Of a stretch of DNA of 35,467 bases, positions 33,252 through 35,467 are shown one piece after another. The translations under genes and the position numbers were made by a program. Numbering within the stretch: position 1 is the first letter of the stretch; each line of letters begins with the position of its first letter. The notes beneath the pieces were generated by a model, which worked only from the letters and a program-made list of their open reading frames with translations, was not told the DNA's origin and did not search any database. The stretch comes from Comamonadaceae bacterium (lineage in GTDB: Bacteria > Pseudomonadota > Gammaproteobacteria > Burkholderiales > Burkholderiaceae_C): the NCBI GenBank assembly GCA_947464665.1, contig CANHXV010000002.1:1-35467 (forward strand), in the 5' to 3' direction.

Positions 33252-34535
33252 CTAGCGCAAATTGTAAAACGCTGAGCGGCCAGGGTATTGGGCGACGTCG
33301 CCCAGGTCTTCCTCAATGCGAAGCAGTTGGTTGTACTTGGCCATGCGATCGCTGCGGCTCATTGAGCCGGTTTTGATTTGGCCAGCGTTCAAACCTACTG
33401 CAATGTCAGCAATGGTGGAGTCTTCTGTTTCGCCAGAGCGGTGGCTGATGACGGCGGTGTAGCCAGCGCGCTTGGCCATTTCGATGGCGGCAAAGGTTTC
33501 AGTCAAGGTGCCAATTTGGTTGATCTTGATGAGGATGGAGTTGGCAATGCCTTTGTCGATGCCTTCTTTCAAAATTTTGGTATTAGTCACAAACAGATCG
33601 TCACCCACAATTTGAACTTTTTGGCCCAAACGGTCTGTCAGCAGTTTCCAGCCATCCCAGTCACCTTCGGCCATGCCGTCTTCAATGCTGATGATGGGGT
33701 ACTTGTCGACCCAAGTGGCCAACATGTCGATCCATTGCTCGCCCGTCAAAGACAAGCCTTCTCCCTCTAACTCGTATTTACCGTCTTTGTAAAACTCACT
33801 GGCGGCGCAGTCGAGGCCAATGGCAATTTGCTCACCTGCGGTGTAGCCCGCAGCACTAATGGCGTCCAAAATCATTTGGATGGCCGCTTCGTGGTTGGGC
33901 ACATTGGGTGCAAAGCCACCTTCATCGCCCACAGCAATGCTCATGCCTTTGTCGTGAATGATTTTTTTCAAAGCGTGGAAAACTTCTGCGCCATAACGCA
34001 CAGCTTCGCGGAAGTTAGGTGCGCCCACAGGAATGATCATCAACTCTTGCAAGTCAAGGTTGTTGTTGGCGTGAGCACCACCATTGATGACGTTCATCAT
34101 GGGCACAGGCAATTGGCAACCGTTCATGCCGCCAAAGTAGCGGTACAAAGGCAAGCCAGATTCTTCAGCGGCGGCACGGGCCACAGCCATAGACACGGCC
34201 AACATGGCGTTGGCGCCCAAGCGGCTTTTGTTTTCTGTACCGTCTAAGTCGATCAGTGTTTTGTCTAGAAAGGCTTGCTCTGAGGCGTCCAAGCCGAGCA
34301 CAGCTTCGGAAATTTCAGTGTTGATGTGTTCAACGGCTTTCAAGACGCCTTTGCCAAGATAACGGCTTTTATCGCCATCGCGCAATTCGATGGCTTCGCG
34401 GCTGCCGGTGGATGCGCCGGAAGGAACCGCTGCACGACCCATGACGCCAGACTCAAGCAACACATCGCATTCAACGGTGGGGTTGCCGCGGCTGTCTAAA
34501 ATTTCGCGGCCCACAATGTCAACAATCGCACTCAT
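33252..34535 (-). CDS. eno: Enolase (phosphopyruvate hydratase)
   Basis: Glycolytic enzyme converting 2-phosphoglycerate to phosphoenolpyruvate, 427 residues. The catalytic loop SGASTGSREA is at 39-48. Glu205 in GDEGGFAPN is the general acid and Lys337 in LIKINQIGT the base. The Mg ligands are Asp242, Glu285 (SIEDGMAEGDW) and Asp312 (GDDLFVTN). The signature SHRSGETED lies at 364-372. It starts 13 bases after kdsA; with ftsB downstream this is the standard betaproteobacterial arrangement. Several antisense open frames in it are shadows. Confidence 0.98.
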   Translation of the reverse strand: MSAIVDIVGREILDSRGNPTVECDVLLESGVMGRAAVPSGASTGSREAIELRDGDKSRYLGKGVLKAVEHINTEISEAVLGLDASEQAFLDKTLIDLDGTENKSRLGANAMLAVSMAVARAAAEESGLPLYRYFGGMNGCQLPVPMMNVINGGAHANNNLDLQELMIIPVGAPNFREAVRYGAEVFHALKKIIHDKGMSIAVGDEGGFAPNVPNHEAAIQMILDAISAAGYTAGEQIAIGLDCAASEFYKDGKYELEGEGLSLTGEQWIDMLATWVDKYPIISIEDGMAEGDWDGWKLLTDRLGQKVQIVGDDLFVTNTKILKEGIDKGIANSILIKINQIGTLTETFAAIEMAKRAGYTAVISHRSGETEDSTIADIAVGLNAGQIKTGSMSRSDRMAKYNQLLRIEEDLGDVAQYPGRSAFYNLR

Positions 34536-34548
34536 TTTGACTTCTCTC

Positions 34549-35403
34549 TTAATTAAAAATATTTTCTAAAAACGGTTTCTTTTTGGTTACAGCATCCAGC
34601 TCGAGAAGGGTTTCCAGAAGAGCTTTCATATGATGAAGGGGCACCGCATTGGGGCCATCTGACATGGCAACAGCAGGATTGGGGTGTGTCTCCATGAACA
34701 AGCCTGCAACACCCACGGCCACGGCAGCCCGCGACAGCACAGGCACCATTTCACGCATGCCGCCAGAACTGGTGCCTTGACCGCCCGGCAACTGAACGGA
34801 GTGAGTGGCATCGAACACCACAGGCGCACCGGTCTCACGCATGATGGCCAAGCTGCGCATGTCGGACACCAAGTTGTTGTAGCCAAAGCTGGCGCCGCGT
34901 TCACAAGCCATGAAGTTGTCTTCGGGCAGGCCAGCATCACGTGCTGCTGCACGCGCTTTGTCAATCACGTTCTTCATGTCGTGAGGCGCCAAGAACTGGC
35001 CCTTCTTGATGTTCACAGGCTTTCCTGATTGGGCAACAGCCCGTATGAAATCGGTTTGACGGCACAAAAAAGCGGGTGTTTGCAGCACATCAACAACGGC
35101 AGCAACTGCAGAAATATCGGCTTCGGTGTGCACGTCGGTGAGGATGGGTACGTGCAGTTCACGTTTCACTTTGGCCAGTATTTCCAAACCTTTTTCCATG
35201 CCAGGGCCACGAAAGGTGCTGCCTGAAGAGCGATTGGCTTTGTCGTAACTGCTTTTGAAAATGAAGGGAATACCCAACGCAGAAGTAATTTCCTTCAAAG
35301 TTCCAGCAGTGTCCATTTGCAATTGCTCTGATTCAATGACGCAGGGGCCAGCAATCAAAAAAAAGCGCTGGTCCAGGCCAACATTAAATCCGCAAAGTTT
35401 CAT
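34549..35403 (-). CDS. kdsA: 3-deoxy-8-phosphooctulonate (KDO8P) synthase
   Basis: Condenses phosphoenolpyruvate with arabinose 5-phosphate to give KDO8P for lipopolysaccharide inner core; cytoplasmic, 284 residues. Motifs: IAGPCVIES (18-25), FKSSYDKANRSS (49-60), TDVHTEADI, and KKGQFLAPHDMKN. Cys21, at the place where E. coli KdsA has Asn26, together with His201, Glu238 and Asp249 matches the metal-dependent (class II) form known from Aquifex. It lies upstream of eno and downstream of a probable pyrG tail. Confidence 0.97.
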   Translation of the reverse strand: MKLCGFNVGLDQRFFLIAGPCVIESEQLQMDTAGTLKEITSALGIPFIFKSSYDKANRSSGSTFRGPGMEKGLEILAKVKRELHVPILTDVHTEADISAVAAVVDVLQTPAFLCRQTDFIRAVAQSGKPVNIKKGQFLAPHDMKNVIDKARAAARDAGLPEDNFMACERGASFGYNNLVSDMRSLAIMRETGAPVVFDATHSVQLPGGQGTSSGGMREMVPVLSRAAVAVGVAGLFMETHPNPAVAMSDGPNAVPLHHMKALLETLLELDAVTKKKPFLENIFN

Positions 35404-35439
35404 GGTAATCCTAATCTTGTCCCTGTGTTCGCTTCTAAT

Positions 35440-35467
35440 TCAAGCGACGGCTTTGAGGTGCTTGGCA
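35440..35467 (-). CDS. pyrG: Probable 3' tail of pyrG (CTP synthase)
   Basis: Only nine codons are visible: A-K-H-L-K-A-V-A and a TGA, 36 bases before the kdsA ATG on the same strand. The call rests on the standard pyrG-kdsA-eno-ftsB order in this group and on an alanine-rich ending consistent with CTP synthases. The sequence itself is too short to prove it. Confidence 0.4.

Noticed and set aside
1..35467. Mobile element, prophage, toxin-antitoxin or defence island
   Set aside because: No transposase, phage, restriction, toxin or reverse transcriptase gene was seen, and gene order is mostly housekeeping. The only recombinase is a Xer protein with a full housekeeping signature.
1..35467. tRNA or rRNA genes
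   Set aside because: No intergenic space holds a plausible cloverleaf or rRNA segment; the longest non-coding stretch is about 200 bases.

Overview
The window is a gene-dense piece of a betaproteobacterial chromosome, most probably family Comamonadaceae (Limnohabitans/Rhodoferax-like; genus not resolvable by eye). This rests on protein sequence style, the kdsA-eno-ftsB order, a metal-type KdsA, an endonuclease-type MutL, two Bug-family binding proteins and roughly 50% G+C. It contains no rRNA, tRNA, insertion sequence, prophage, CRISPR array or defence cassette. No gene-free stretch exceeds 300 bases.

Layout. (1) 2-9261: the second half of the respiratory complex I operon, nuoG (3' part) to nuoN, all on the plus strand, followed by a DUF1178 zinc-ribbon-like gene. 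(2) 9860-15309: a metabolic block with an aminotransferase and a divergent Ldh2-type 2-hydroxyacid dehydrogenase, which runs into a minus-strand tripartite tricarboxylate transporter operon (tctC-tctB-tctA). (3) 15469-17175: a DUF6352 gene, an unannotated 47-residue basic small protein, and the ribosome-rescue hydrolase arfB. (4) 17172-21258: a tightly coupled minus-strand operon mutL - MFS exporter - miaA. (5) 21353-25932: dedA, then minus-strand tsaE-amiC, divergent overlapping queG, and an AEC transporter. (6) 26025-27955: an orphan Bug binding protein overlapping a Xer recombinase, followed by a three-unit palindromic array. (7) 27973-31651: a DUF455 ferritin-like gene with a D-serine-dehydratase-like PLP enzyme (minus), then a gamma-carbonic-anhydrase-like gene overlapping hslO (plus). 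(8) 31658-35467: a minus-strand run, probable pyrG tail - kdsA - eno - ftsB - pnuC - nadR-like kinase, which attaches nicotinamide riboside salvage to a core housekeeping operon.

Genes within operons mostly overlap by 1-11 bases, and convergent neighbours often share their stop region, so few intergenic regulatory regions exist. Most of the window is ordinary housekeeping. The items most worth a second look are the 23-base-period palindromic array after xer (27895-27955), the unannotated 47-residue protein (16528-16671), the Cys/His tail on the NadR-like kinase, and the unassigned Tct/Ldh2/aminotransferase block. I did not find a convincing new multi-gene system.
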